Positions 35,914 to 42,998 of a stretch of DNA of 64,000 nt are shown piece by piece. The notes below the pieces were generated by a model. That model did not search any database. It had not been told where the DNA came from and saw nothing but the letters and a program-made list of their open reading frames with translations. The stretch lies in NCBI RefSeq assembly GCF_033971885.1, contig NZ_JALBUS010000004.1:62001-126000 (forward strand), read 5' to 3'. A program made the position numbers and the translations under genes. This DNA comes from Absicoccus intestinalis (GTDB lineage Bacteria; Bacillota_I; Bacilli_A; Erysipelotrichales; Erysipelotrichaceae). Numbering within the stretch: position 1 is the first letter of the stretch; every line of letters begins with the position of its first letter.

Positions 35914-36488
35914 ATGCTCTCCAAGACATATTTTTTTAATTTCACAAAATAAATATATCCACTATATAAAGACATAAGCGTAGCCAACCACAACAGGATG
36001 GATCCCATTGGAATACCAATCAAGGCAAATGGCCAATTACGCAACAACAGTACACATAAAGCAATCATTTGTAAGACTGTCTTACATTTTCCATAAATAC
36101 CGGCACTAACGACCCGACCATGCTGAGCAGCAACCATGCGTAGCCCATCCACGATCAAATCACGAGCTGTCATTAAAAGTACGGCAATCAAATTGGCTTG
36201 CCCTGTCGCAGCCATCATGATCAATAAGGTATTGACTAATAATTTATCCGCAATCGGATCTGCAAATTTACCAAATGATGTGATCAAATGATTTTTACGG
36301 GCAATACGTCCATCCAAAAGATCGGTGATCGATGCAACCGCAAAGATCAAAAATGTCAAAATATCACGCAAAGCGAGACCACTTCTCCTATCTACCACAC
36401 CAATAGTCGTAGGAATACATAAATATACAATCACTACGATTGGCACCATGATAATACGTGCCATCGTCAATTTATTTGGTAAATTCAT
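35910..36488 (-). CDS. pgsA: CDP-diacylglycerol-glycerol-3-phosphate phosphatidyltransferase
   Basis: Makes phosphatidylglycerol phosphate in the membrane. 192 residues, about five transmembrane helices. The CDP-alcohol phosphotransferase signature is seen as TDLLDGRIARKNHLITSFGKFADPIADK (about 61-88; D-G-x2-A-R-x8-G-x3-D-x3-D). AGGAGATG precedes the ATG; 12 bp after rodZ and 4-bp overlap with the cinA domain gene. Confidence 0.93.
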   Translation of the reverse strand: MNLPNKLTMARIIMVPIVVIVYLCIPTTIGVVDRRSGLALRDILTFLIFAVASITDLLDGRIARKNHLITSFGKFADPIADKLLVNTLLIMMAATGQANLIAVLLMTARDLIVDGLRMVAAQHGRVVSAGIYGKCKTVLQMIALCVLLLRNWPFALIGIPMGSILLWLATLMSLYSGYIYFVKLKKYVLESM

Positions 36489-36500
36489 CTTGTCATCTCC

Positions 36501-37550
36501 TTATTCACTCGTTGTTGTCTGATCGGTCGTTGTCGTATCGGATGAAGTCGTACTATCCGTTGTCGAAGAACTATCGGTTGAATCCGTACTCGTGGATGTC
36601 TTTACTTCAAAATACAATACAGCTGGAGTGCCTTTTTCCCAATTGGTTTTTGAGAAAGATACCGATTTGCCATTCAAACGAATCTTGTTGTTGTCATAAG
36701 TACCAATCTCTACTTGGATCAAACAAGCAGAATCCACACTGATCGTTTGTTTAAAAGTACCTGAATATTCTTTATCCGCTGAAGAATTGACCAATTGATC
36801 ATCTTTGTAGACCGCAATCGTACTATCACTCGGTAAAGTGATGGTCAATTGCAACTCTTTTGAACCTTCTACTACATTGGTTACTTCATAGGCATTGTTA
36901 TCCTTATCCGTAGCTGTCAACGTAATCTCATTGTTTGTCGTTTCTTGTGATGATTTTTGCTGTGCCAATTGTTCAGTTTGTTTTTCTTTTTGTTTGATTT
37001 CTGCTTGTCGTTGGGCTTCTTCTGCTGCTAAGCGCCGATTATTCGCATAACTAACACCCATATTGAATAAAGACAAAACCAACACAACAACAATGCCAAG
37101 GATCACAATATGATAGGTACGTGCATACTTCGATGCATTCATTCGTTTATTCCAATTGCGTATTCTTGAAAAAACGCTATTACTATTATTTTTATCTTTT
37201 TTCGCTTTCTTCGTTTTCGCCCGTTGATGATTGGGTTTCTTTGGTGATTGACTTGTTTTTTTGGGTTGTGGTTTCGGCTTTTGGGCAGCCAATTGCTGTT
37301 TGCGAGCTTGCTCATAAGCCGATAAATTTGCTTCGACCTGTGGTTGAATCGCTTGCCAATTCACACCAATGGCTTCGCAATACGACTGCATAAAATAACG
37401 AATAAATGAATAATCATCATTAAATACTTCTAAATGATTTTCTTCAATGGCTTCAATGTATTGTGGCGCCAATCGTGTTTGTGAAGATATATCTTGAATA
37501 GAAAGCTGCAAAGCTAATCTACGTTGTTTCAATATTTGATAATAAGTCAC
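36501..37550 (-). CDS. rodZ: RodZ-like cytoskeletal membrane protein
   Basis: 349 residues from a GTG at 37550, chosen because GGGGG lies 8 nt upstream, downstream of a clear -10. Residues 1-75 are a RodZ-type HTH domain (RRLALQLSIQDISSQTRLAPQYIEAIEE), then a basic linker rich in Lys/Gln/Pro, one transmembrane helix (about 148-168), an Ala/Gln/Glu coiled coil, a DUF4115-like beta domain, and a Thr/Ser-rich C-terminal tail. It links MreB to the membrane for cell shape. Heads rodZ-pgsA-cinA-recA. Confidence 0.88.
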   Translation of the reverse strand: MTYYQILKQRRLALQLSIQDISSQTRLAPQYIEAIEENHLEVFNDDYSFIRYFMQSYCEAIGVNWQAIQPQVEANLSAYEQARKQQLAAQKPKPQPKKTSQSPKKPNHQRAKTKKAKKDKNNSNSVFSRIRNWNKRMNASKYARTYHIVILGIVVVLVLSLFNMGVSYANNRRLAAEEAQRQAEIKQKEKQTEQLAQQKSSQETTNNEITLTATDKDNNAYEVTNVVEGSKELQLTITLPSDSTIAVYKDDQLVNSSADKEYSGTFKQTISVDSACLIQVEIGTYDNNKIRLNGKSVSFSKTNWEKGTPAVLYFEVKTSTSTDSTDSSSTTDSTTSSDTTTTDQTTTSE

Positions 37551-37575
37551 TATCGTTCCCCCTATAATCCTAATC

Positions 37576-37584
37576 ATTATATCA
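37576..37584 (-). promoter_or_regulatory. Extended -10 promoter of the rodZ-recA operon
   Basis: TGATATAAT on the minus strand; predicted start near 37569 gives a leader of about 19 nt containing the GGGGG site of the GTG start. Confidence 0.6.
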
Positions 37585-37633
37585 AAAAATGATTCACCCT
37601 TGTAGGTGGATGTCAGTTATTTTTTTATAGTAG

Positions 37634-37663
37634 TTGACAAAACTGGTCTTTATCTGTCAAAAT
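37634..37663 (+). promoter_or_regulatory. Promoter of tRNA-Thr
   Basis: TTGACA (37634-37639), 18-bp spacer, CAAAAT (37658-37663); the predicted start is within 2 nt of the tRNA 5' end. Confidence 0.55.
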
Positions 37664-37671
37664 AGACGTAT

Positions 37672-37745
37672 GCCGATATAGTATAATGGCAATACGGATC
37701 CATGGTAAGGATCAACTCGTGGTTCAATTCCGCGTATCGGCACCA
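37672..37745 (+). tRNA. tRNA-Thr (anticodon GGT)
   Basis: 74 nt with encoded CCA. Acceptor GCCGATA/TATCGGC is fully paired, D arm GTAT/ATAC with GG in the loop, anticodon stem GATCC/GGATC around ATGGTAA giving GGT (codons ACC/ACT), and T arm CGTGG/CCGCG around TTCAATT. The prophage integrase begins 120 bp downstream, and the last 12 nt recur at 37835, making this the integration target. Confidence 0.95.
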
Positions 37746-37846
37746 GTGCTTTATATAAAGGGTTTCAGAGACCAATGGGCAACTATTGGGCAACTCTAGA
37801 GACCCTTTTTGTTTGAAAAGTGGTTTTTATATTTGTATCGGCACCA
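37734..37846 (+). repeat. Duplicated tRNA-Thr 3' end, probable attL
   Basis: GTATCGGCACCA occurs at 37734-37745 (tRNA end) and again at 37835-37846, 19 bp before the integrase start codon. A duplicated tRNA end is the usual signature of tRNA-targeted integration. Two copies 101 bp apart on the same side suggest either nested insertions or a crossover point at the second copy. Confidence 0.6.
37758..37811 (+). terminator. tRNA-Thr terminator containing TGGGCAACT direct repeats
   Basis: Stem AGGGTTTCAGAG / CTCTAGAGACCCT (imperfect) followed by TTTTTG. Its loop holds two copies of TGGGCAACT (37776-37784 and 37787-37795), 11 bp apart, about one helical turn, which could be integrase arm-binding sites. 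Confidence 0.6.
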
Positions 37847-37864
37847 TTATTTGGGAGATAAAAT

Positions 37865-38971
37865 ATGACCGTAAACAAAGATAAAAAAACTGGAACATGG
37901 TATTATCATTTCAAAATAACCATTGACGGCAACACACAGTGGCACAAAAAAAGAGGCTTTTTAACCAAGCATGAGTGCTTACTTGCCGAGGAAGAATTTA
38001 AACTGTCACTTCAAGATCCAATTCAATATGCCACATTTGAGCAAATCGTCAAATCTTACCTTGCAAATTGGTCCAATCAGGTCAAGGCCATTAGTGTAAA
38101 TACAGATAGATATATAATCATAAAACTACAGAATAAATTCAGAAATACACAAGATTTCCGTGATTATCGAAAAATTCAAATATATATCAATGAGCTTGAT
38201 AGTAAATATTCCAAGACCTATGTTAAAAAGATATATTACACATTGGTCAAGATTTGTAAGTTTGCTGTCTTGTACGGTTACATGAGTACAAATCCAATGG
38301 ATCGAGTGCGCTTCTCAGCACGTAGAGATGAAAAGAAAAAAGAAATGAAATTTTGGGAACCTGATCAGTTTAAACTGTTTATAAATGAGATTCATGATCC
38401 AATGATGCATCTACTTTATTCCACCTTATACTATATGGGATGTAGAAAAGGTGAGGCTATGGCTTTAACATGGAAAGACATCGATTTCTACAGACATACA
38501 ATCACAATCAATAAAACATGCAAAATGCGTGCTAGAGAGCCTGGAAATTACACCACACCACCAAAAACAAAAAATAGTTATAGAACAATCACAATGCCAA
38601 AAATCTTGTACAAAGAAATGAAAGAATGGAAAGACATAGTAATGGGCTTTTCTGAATACTCTGATGATTTTTTCGTGTTTGGCGGATGTCAGCCTTTGCC
38701 AGCCGAAACTGTTCGTAGACATTTTAAAAAAGGCATATATGATGCCAATATCAAATTAATACCACAAGAACAGATACCAGAGATACGTATACATGATCTA
38801 CGTCATAGCCATGCAAGCTATCTTATTAATCACATGACCAATGGATTCACTGATTTTGATATTGCCAAACGTCTAGGTGATACGGTTGATACCTTACATA
38901 ACACTTACGCTCATTGGTTCAAATCGGCAGATAAAGGCATCGTTGATTTTATGGACGACGATATACAATGA
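37865..38971 (+). CDS. int: Prophage tyrosine integrase
   Basis: 368 residues. Residues 1-50 form an AP2-like arm-binding domain (KKTGTWYYHFKITIDG), about 60-160 the SAM-like core-binding domain, and the rest the catalytic domain with Arg in GCRKGEAMAL, HDLRHSHAS (H-x-x-R) and the nucleophile Tyr in LHNTYAHW. GGGAG precedes the ATG. Orientation is away from tRNA-Thr. It catalyses insertion into, and with an excisionase removal from, the tRNA 3' end. Confidence 0.95.
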   Translation: MTVNKDKKTGTWYYHFKITIDGNTQWHKKRGFLTKHECLLAEEEFKLSLQDPIQYATFEQIVKSYLANWSNQVKAISVNTDRYIIIKLQNKFRNTQDFRDYRKIQIYINELDSKYSKTYVKKIYYTLVKICKFAVLYGYMSTNPMDRVRFSARRDEKKKEMKFWEPDQFKLFINEIHDPMMHLLYSTLYYMGCRKGEAMALTWKDIDFYRHTITINKTCKMRAREPGNYTTPPKTKNSYRTITMPKILYKEMKEWKDIVMGFSEYSDDFFVFGGCQPLPAETVRRHFKKGIYDANIKLIPQEQIPEIRIHDLRHSHASYLINHMTNGFTDFDIAKRLGDTVDTLHNTYAHWFKSADKGIVDFMDDDIQ

Positions 38972-39025
38972 TTTATCATATTTTTATAAGATTATAAATC
39001 ATTCGCAAAAATAATCAAATTGTTG

Positions 39026-39054
39026 TTTACATAGTGCATGCACCATGTTATAAT
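39026..39054 (+). promoter_or_regulatory. Promoter with palindromic operator upstream of small peptide genes
   Basis: TTTACA (39026-39031), 17-bp spacer, TATAAT (39049-39054). The spacer holds the perfect palindrome GTGCATGCAC (39034-39043), a likely repressor site. The leader then forms TAAAGAAC-CTA-GTTCTTTA (39070-39088) directly before the GGGGG ribosome binding site. Confidence 0.75.
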
Positions 39055-39099
39055 ATGTATGTAAAGAGATAAAGAACCTAGTTCTTTAGGGGGTAAGAG

Positions 39100-39225
39100 A
39101 TGAAGAAACCAAAGAAAAAAGGCAAGTCCAAATATAAACGGTTCAAGCAATATTTGGAAATTGCCAAAGAGTTGTTAGAAATCGTCTCACTGATTCTAGC
39201 AATAATCAAGAGCATGGGGAAATAA
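39100..39225 (+). CDS. 41-residue basic membrane peptide
   Basis: MKKPKKKGKSKYKRF... a strongly basic first half and a hydrophobic second half (ELLEIVSLILAIIKSMGK). It has a strong promoter, a leader hairpin and a GGGGGT ribosome site, so it is very probably expressed. Its 3' end lies within a long GC-rich hairpin. This layout resembles small membrane toxins of type I systems, but no antisense RNA has been shown. Confidence 0.55.
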   Translation: MKKPKKKGKSKYKRFKQYLEIAKELLEIVSLILAIIKSMGK

Positions 39226-39242
39226 CTTCCCCTCTCTTGATT
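39204..39242 (+). terminator. Strong hairpin over the 3' end of the 41-residue peptide gene
   Basis: Outer stem AATCAAGAG/CTCTTGATT and inner stem GGGGAA/TTCCCC. There is no T run after it, so it may be a stability or antisense-target structure instead of a terminator. Confidence 0.5.
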
Positions 39243-39280
39243 CCATTCTAACATATACCAAAAAGAAAGGAATGATTTTA

Positions 39281-39367
39281 ATGAAAAAAATTGAAATTGT
39301 AAAAATGGTATTGGATATAATCGTAATCGTATTATTGATCGTATTAATTTACACATTAATTAGATAG
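39281..39367 (+). CDS. 28-residue single-helix membrane peptide
   Basis: MKKIEIVKMVLDIIVIVLLIV... essentially one transmembrane helix with a short basic start. AAAGGA lies 9 nt upstream. Located 55 bp after the 41-residue peptide and 8 bp before the ribbon-helix-helix gene; the three probably share a transcript. Confidence 0.5.
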   Translation: MKKIEIVKMVLDIIVIVLLIVLIYTLIR

Positions 39368-39375
39368 AGGTCCCT

Positions 39376-39576
39376 ATGGGTAATCATTTTGATCAAAAAA
39401 AATATATGAGTGATTGGAAAAAAGAAAATATGGGTAGCGTTTCAGTACGCTATAAAAAATCTTTTGTTGACCAATTCAAACAAGCCTGTACAGAGCTTGG
39501 CATCACCCAATCAGAAGTATTTCGAAAAGCTATGCAAGAAACAATAAATAAAGCACAACAAAAGACTGGCAAATAG
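39376..39576 (+). CDS. Ribbon-helix-helix DNA-binding protein
   Basis: 66 residues. The segment SVSVRYKKSFVDQFKQACTELGITQSEVFRKAMQETI (about 21-57) fits a strand-helix-helix (Arc/MetJ-type) fold. AGAGGT lies 7 nt before the ATG, and a terminator follows. Likely regulates prophage genes; it could bind the GTGCATGCAC operator upstream, which is inference. Confidence 0.65.
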   Translation: MGNHFDQKKYMSDWKKENMGSVSVRYKKSFVDQFKQACTELGITQSEVFRKAMQETINKAQQKTGK

Positions 39577-39592
39577 CCAGCCTTTTGTTTAT
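39555..39592. terminator. Bidirectional terminator between the RHH gene and mazF
   Basis: ACAAAAGACTGGC-AAATA-GCCAGCCTTTTGT; T-rich on both strands, serving both convergent genes. Confidence 0.85.
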
Positions 39593-39599
39593 AATGAGC

Positions 39600-39923
39600 T
39601 TAGAAGAAAGATCTAACAATCTCCAAAACTTCGTTTAGAGTGCTGTCCGGACACTCTTCTTTTTTTATGGGATTTCTTTTTCCAATATCTACTGTTCTGA
39701 CATGTTCGCATAAGATAGCTCCTGTAATTGACAGGCCATCCGGAATCAAAACATGAGATGGAAAATATTTAGTATTGTTTGTGATTGGACAAACAACATA
39801 CAATCCCATAATGCGATTATAATCATTGTTGGATATAATCAATGCTGGGCGTCTCCCAGCCTGTTCATGCCCCTTTGTTGGATTAAAATCCATAAAGACT
39901 ATATCGCCCTGCTGAAACATCAT
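39600..39923 (-). CDS. mazF: MazF/PemK-family toxin endoribonuclease
   Basis: 107 residues with the family opening QQGDIVFMDFNPTKGHEQAGRRPALIISN (conserved Gly-His-Glu-Gln and RRPALI), VVCPITNN and a C-terminal helix. These toxins cut mRNA at short motifs. The start lies 3 bp after the antitoxin stop with an AGGAGGTG site inside the antitoxin gene. All key residues appear present. Confidence 0.92.
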   Translation of the reverse strand: MMFQQGDIVFMDFNPTKGHEQAGRRPALIISNNDYNRIMGLYVVCPITNNTKYFPSHVLIPDGLSITGAILCEHVRTVDIGKRNPIKKEECPDSTLNEVLEIVRSFF

Positions 39924-39926
39924 TTA

Positions 39927-40172
39927 TTAGATCACCTCCTTGCCTACAATATCATTATCCCAAAACTCTTCTTGAGTTGTTGGACCATCATAAGATGCGA
40001 ATCTTTCAGCCAATGTCATTGGTTTCTTTTTTTTAGGAGATAAGATGATTTTTTCATCTTCAACTTCCATAGAAAGCTCATCGCCAACATTCAATGACAA
40101 CAGATTCATTACAGCCATAGGTAACCTGATACCTTGTCCGTTGCCCCACTTTGATACTTTTACTCCTTTCAT
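39927..40172 (-). CDS. mazE: MazE-like AbrB-fold antitoxin
   Basis: 81 residues: swapped-hairpin DNA-binding domain (VKVSKWGNGQGIRLPMAVMNLLSLNVGDELSME) and an acidic C-terminal toxin-binding tail (MTLAERFASYDGPTTQEEFWD). AAGGAGG lies 5 nt before the ATG. Neutralises the MazF-like toxin encoded next and represses the pair through the operator in its own promoter. Located among phage accessory genes, so it probably stabilises the prophage or acts in phage exclusion. Confidence 0.9.
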   Translation of the reverse strand: MKGVKVSKWGNGQGIRLPMAVMNLLSLNVGDELSMEVEDEKIILSPKKKKPMTLAERFASYDGPTTQEEFWDNDIVGKEVI

Positions 40173-40218
40173 TTCATTTTCCTCCTTTTAATTTCAAACA
40201 TGATTTGCATCCATAAAT

Positions 40219-40247
40219 AGTATATACATTGTATAAACTTATGTCAA
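40219..40247 (-). promoter_or_regulatory. mazEF promoter with operator
   Basis: TTGACA (40242-40247), 17-bp spacer, TATACT (40219-40224) on the minus strand. A perfect palindrome TATACA-T-TGTATA (40223-40235) overlaps the -10 and spacer, suited to autoregulation. Confidence 0.8.
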
Positions 40248-40253
40248 CAACAC

Positions 40254-40290
40254 AAAAAAATCGGGATGACCGCTAAGGCCATCCCTTTTT
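40254..40290. terminator. Terminator after the 40289 membrane gene
   Basis: GGGATGACC...GGCCATCCC stem with A/T runs on both sides, so it may act in both directions. Confidence 0.85.
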
Positions 40291-40489
40291 ACCGCTTCAA
40301 TACATTTTGAAATATTTCGCTAACAATCAGTATAATGAATGCCAAAAACATACCCAATACAAGCATTAGAGGAAACAATACAATATGCCATGGCCAATCA
40401 ATAACATGGCATATTTTTAGAGCGATAACAGCAATTGGCAATGTTACATAAGCTATGATAAAACAACGATCATGATTATATTTTTTCAT
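40289..40489 (-). CDS. Small two-helix membrane protein
   Basis: 66 residues from the ATG at 40489 (an ATG at 40501 sits in the T run of the previous terminator). Two transmembrane helices, about 10-28 and 36-58, with a basic C-terminus. No family recognised. It lies between the late-operon terminator and mazE; possibly an accessory or superinfection gene. The ribosome binding site is weak, so expression is uncertain. Confidence 0.45.
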   Translation of the reverse strand: MKKYNHDRCFIIAYVTLPIAVIALKICHVIDWPWHIVLFPLMLVLGMFLAFIILIVSEIFQNVLKR

Positions 40490-40503
40490 AAATATCCGCA
40501 TTT

Positions 40504-40535
40504 GAAAAAAAAGCGCACCTAATTAAAGGCACGCT
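40504..40535 (-). terminator. Terminator of the phage late operon
   Basis: Minus strand AGCGTGCC-N8-GGTGCGCT followed by TTTTTTTT, about 100 bp after the last fibre gene. It closes the block that starts at terS. Confidence 0.9.
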
Positions 40536-40635
40536 AATTACTCGACAAGAAAATATAGCTGATAAATTCAACAAAAATTACAGTTTTTAGAAACTGCAAA
40601 AACAATATTCGAAATTGGTTAGAATCTACTCGAAA

Positions 40636-41700
40636 CTAGGTCATCATAGCATCGATATCTGCATTAGTCACATCGCTCTTTAAAAGCACGTACTGACCAT
40701 CGCTATCATTAGCTATCATAGTGTCTATTTCTGTATTTGTAACATCCGTAGCATCCGATGACTTGATATATGTGGTACTTATTGTATTTCCATCAGAGTC
40801 CGCATTTGCTCGTGTGGCTAATCCGTTAAACTGGGTGGCGGTAACTTGTGCTGGAAAAGTTGCATTTTTAAAAACATCATACTCATACAGATGCCCAGTT
40901 CGTGCAAGTGTGCTATTTGTTGTCCAATATGTAGTGCCAAAAAACAGTATATTGCAGACAACCAAATCACTGGCGTATTTGTTTGTGCTTTGGTCTTTTT
41001 TGCTGATACTAAATGTAAATCTTATGCTATCAGTTTGGGTTGTTTGCGATGAATTTCCACCAAAGTTACAATCAAATGGTATAGAATTCCATCCGGACCA
41101 TCCGGATATATCATAGATACCAAGTGTAAGCCATGTCGTTGGTGCTCCAATGGTCGCGTGCTCCACTTTTGCTCTGCATCCGGAAGCTCCATTACCCGAT
41201 ATATTAATTAATATCTTTTTTAATCTCGTGTAAAAAAAACATTTGTTGGCATTAACAGTAATTCTAAGTTGGTCATTGATTGTAACAGTGTCAAAAGTAT
41301 TATGCTTACCGATGCTAAACGAACCTGTACCAATGGCAGATAAAAGTGCGATTTTATTTGCATCATCTGCTCCGTAATCTAACCATGTGCTACCGCCATC
41401 ATTAGAGTATTCGATTGTGATTCCTTTCGGATTTGCAAATTCGGCACGATTGGCGCTATGCAAGCTTGACATAGCAGCGTCAATTGGAGATATATCACCA
41501 ACAATATTGGTATCGCCCCAAAGCAGACGCGATTCGTGCACCGCTTTAGTAGCATCTCTCGTATTATCAACATTACCAAGTCCAACCTGTACTTTGGTAA
41601 CTCCGTGAGGATTGGATTTATTGCTCGTGTGAGCTGTCACTAGAGCCTTAACTTTCGACCACAGACGGCTAAGCCCTGTACTATCTAAGTACTTAGTCAT
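40636..41700 (-). CDS. Tail fibre / receptor-binding module
   Basis: 354 residues. The N-terminus KYLDSTGLSRLWSKVKALV is shared with the fibre gene at 41879 and acts as an anchoring module; the middle is beta-rich with aromatic residues (GWSGWNSIPFDCNFGG), and the C-terminus carries two copies of a short motif (SSDATDVTNTEIDTMI and KSDVTNADIDAMM) that also ends two neighbouring genes. Likely binds the host surface. Last gene of the late operon. Confidence 0.7.
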   Translation of the reverse strand: MTKYLDSTGLSRLWSKVKALVTAHTSNKSNPHGVTKVQVGLGNVDNTRDATKAVHESRLLWGDTNIVGDISPIDAAMSSLHSANRAEFANPKGITIEYSNDGGSTWLDYGADDANKIALLSAIGTGSFSIGKHNTFDTVTINDQLRITVNANKCFFYTRLKKILINISGNGASGCRAKVEHATIGAPTTWLTLGIYDISGWSGWNSIPFDCNFGGNSSQTTQTDSIRFTFSISKKDQSTNKYASDLVVCNILFFGTTYWTTNSTLARTGHLYEYDVFKNATFPAQVTATQFNGLATRANADSDGNTISTTYIKSSDATDVTNTEIDTMIANDSDGQYVLLKSDVTNADIDAMMT

Positions 41701-41702
41701 GA

Positions 41703-41858
41703 TTACTTATCCTTATCTTTAATTACCACGGATGTGCTTCCAGATAAAACAGACTTCTGCCATGATTCAATTGCATCTAACCGACCGTTTATAGTTGTGA
41801 TTTGAGCCTTCAATTTGCCCCAAAAGTATTTTAGGTTGTCGAAACTTATGTATTTCAT
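41703..41858 (-). CDS. 51-residue fibre-associated peptide
   Basis: MKYISFDNLKYFWGKLKAQITTINGRLDAIESW... ends WQKSVLSGSTSVVIKDKDK. The start resembles the fibre anchor (KY...FW.KLK) and the end resembles the 59-residue product at 46608 (WKDAVMSGNTKVVVKGDSE). GAAGG precedes the ATG; it ends 2 bp before the next start. A small member of the fibre family. Confidence 0.65.
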   Translation of the reverse strand: MKYISFDNLKYFWGKLKAQITTINGRLDAIESWQKSVLSGSTSVVIKDKDK

Positions 41859-41878
41859 ATACTACCTTCTTTCGCTCA

Positions 41879-42433
41879 TTACACAGCAATTGTATCAATT
41901 TCGGCCGTCGTGATTGCAGTAATATCTGATTGCTTGATATAACCACTCAAATCAACATCTGTATTTCCTATTTTTTCGAACTTTGATGTGGCCGAAATCC
42001 ATACATACTCATCATAAGCATCGCTAGAATCAGAATGCTTATCTGACACTAAATAAAACACTCCATTAGTTCCAGTAGTAGGCAATTTGTCAACGATTTG
42101 AAAGCTTATGCTTGTCACACCGGACAATGCCGCAGCGATAGAGCTTGATACTTGTGATGCTGTTTGAAATCCTGAATCATTGTTCAATGCACTCACTTTT
42201 GTCGGTACAGTGATATTAACCGCCTTGCTTGATGGAGTAATTGCATTGCCATTAACTTTGACTTGTTCAATGATATTGACTTGTGCACCTGATGCAACAC
42301 CGGACAGTTTGCTTTTTTCTGCGGTGGTATAGTCGTTGGTCGAAAGTCCTTTGCCACTTTCTTGCTTCACAAAATAATTTTTTAATCGGTTCCAAAAATA
42401 TGTAAGACCTGTACTATTTAAATATTTTTCCAT
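41879..42433 (-). CDS. Phage tail fibre protein
   Basis: 184 residues. Starts KYLNSTGLTYFWNRLKNYFV, then YTTAEKSKLSGVASGAQVN, a motif very common in Bacillota prophage fibres, and ends SDITAITTAEIDTIAV. Middle part has GVFYLVSDKHSDSSDAYDEYVW, like a carbohydrate- or surface-binding insertion. Role by analogy with baseplate fibres. Confidence 0.75.
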   Translation of the reverse strand: MEKYLNSTGLTYFWNRLKNYFVKQESGKGLSTNDYTTAEKSKLSGVASGAQVNIIEQVKVNGNAITPSSKAVNITVPTKVSALNNDSGFQTASQVSSSIAAALSGVTSISFQIVDKLPTTGTNGVFYLVSDKHSDSSDAYDEYVWISATSKFEKIGNTDVDLSGYIKQSDITAITTAEIDTIAV

Positions 42434-42448
42434 TTTTCCATCCTTTAA

Positions 42449-42673
42449 CTACATGCCATAAATAATTTTATCGATATCTGTATCAGATATAACACTCATT
42501 TCATCTTGCAGATGTAGATCATTTGATTTCTTGTTTCCAACTAGTTCTATATCATTAATTTTGGGCTTATTAGACAGTGCATTATAGTCGTAAATCAATT
42601 CTAGATCACTTTTTGAAAAACTGATGTCATTATCATCCAATATAGATAGCTCAATTTTTGCGTCTTCTAACAT
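42449..42673 (-). CDS. Short fibre module
   Basis: 74 residues. Contains YNALSNKPKINDIELVGNKKSNDLHLQ, a widespread phage-fibre motif (Y..L.NKP.IN...L.GN....DL.L), and ends SVISDTDIDKIIYGM, the same D-x-D-I-D terminal motif as other fibre genes. Adjacent to the gene at 42674 (no gap). It probably works as a subunit or adaptor of the fibre. Confidence 0.65.
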   Translation of the reverse strand: MLEDAKIELSILDDNDISFSKSDLELIYDYNALSNKPKINDIELVGNKKSNDLHLQDEMSVISDTDIDKIIYGM

Positions 42674-42976
42674 CTATATCACCTCGTTATCCAATGATCT
42701 AAAAATATCGATTCTTTTTATATTTGTTGCATACGCTTCACCATCTAAAAGCTTTAACCTAACTTGGATATCTGCACCACCGTGCGCAAAAAGAAAGGTC
42801 TCTTCCTGTGTTAGATGTGCTTGCACGATGTTCTTTTTAATGATTAGTTCATCTTTATCCTTGATAAGTTTAGTCATACGATTTTGCGATATGATCAGCC
42901 TGACGTTTTCACAATCTGTCAAATCCATATCGATATCAAGCTTGCAACTAATTGTTGGAGTAGTTCCCATGCGCAT
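42674..42976 (-). CDS. Baseplate/fibre-associated phage protein
   Basis: 100 residues from ATG 42976 (AAGGAG 9 nt upstream). Begins MRMGTTPTISCKLDIDMDLTDCENVRL, a pattern of small BppU-N-like beta proteins that often head fibre clusters in Bacillota prophages. Resembles the 109-residue product at 46852 in kind. Sits directly after the endolysin gene. Confidence 0.6.
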   Translation of the reverse strand: MRMGTTPTISCKLDIDMDLTDCENVRLIISQNRMTKLIKDKDELIIKKNIVQAHLTQEETFLFAHGGADIQVRLKLLDGEAYATNIKRIDIFRSLDNEVI

Positions 42977-42998
42977 AGATGATAACTCCTTTCTGCAA

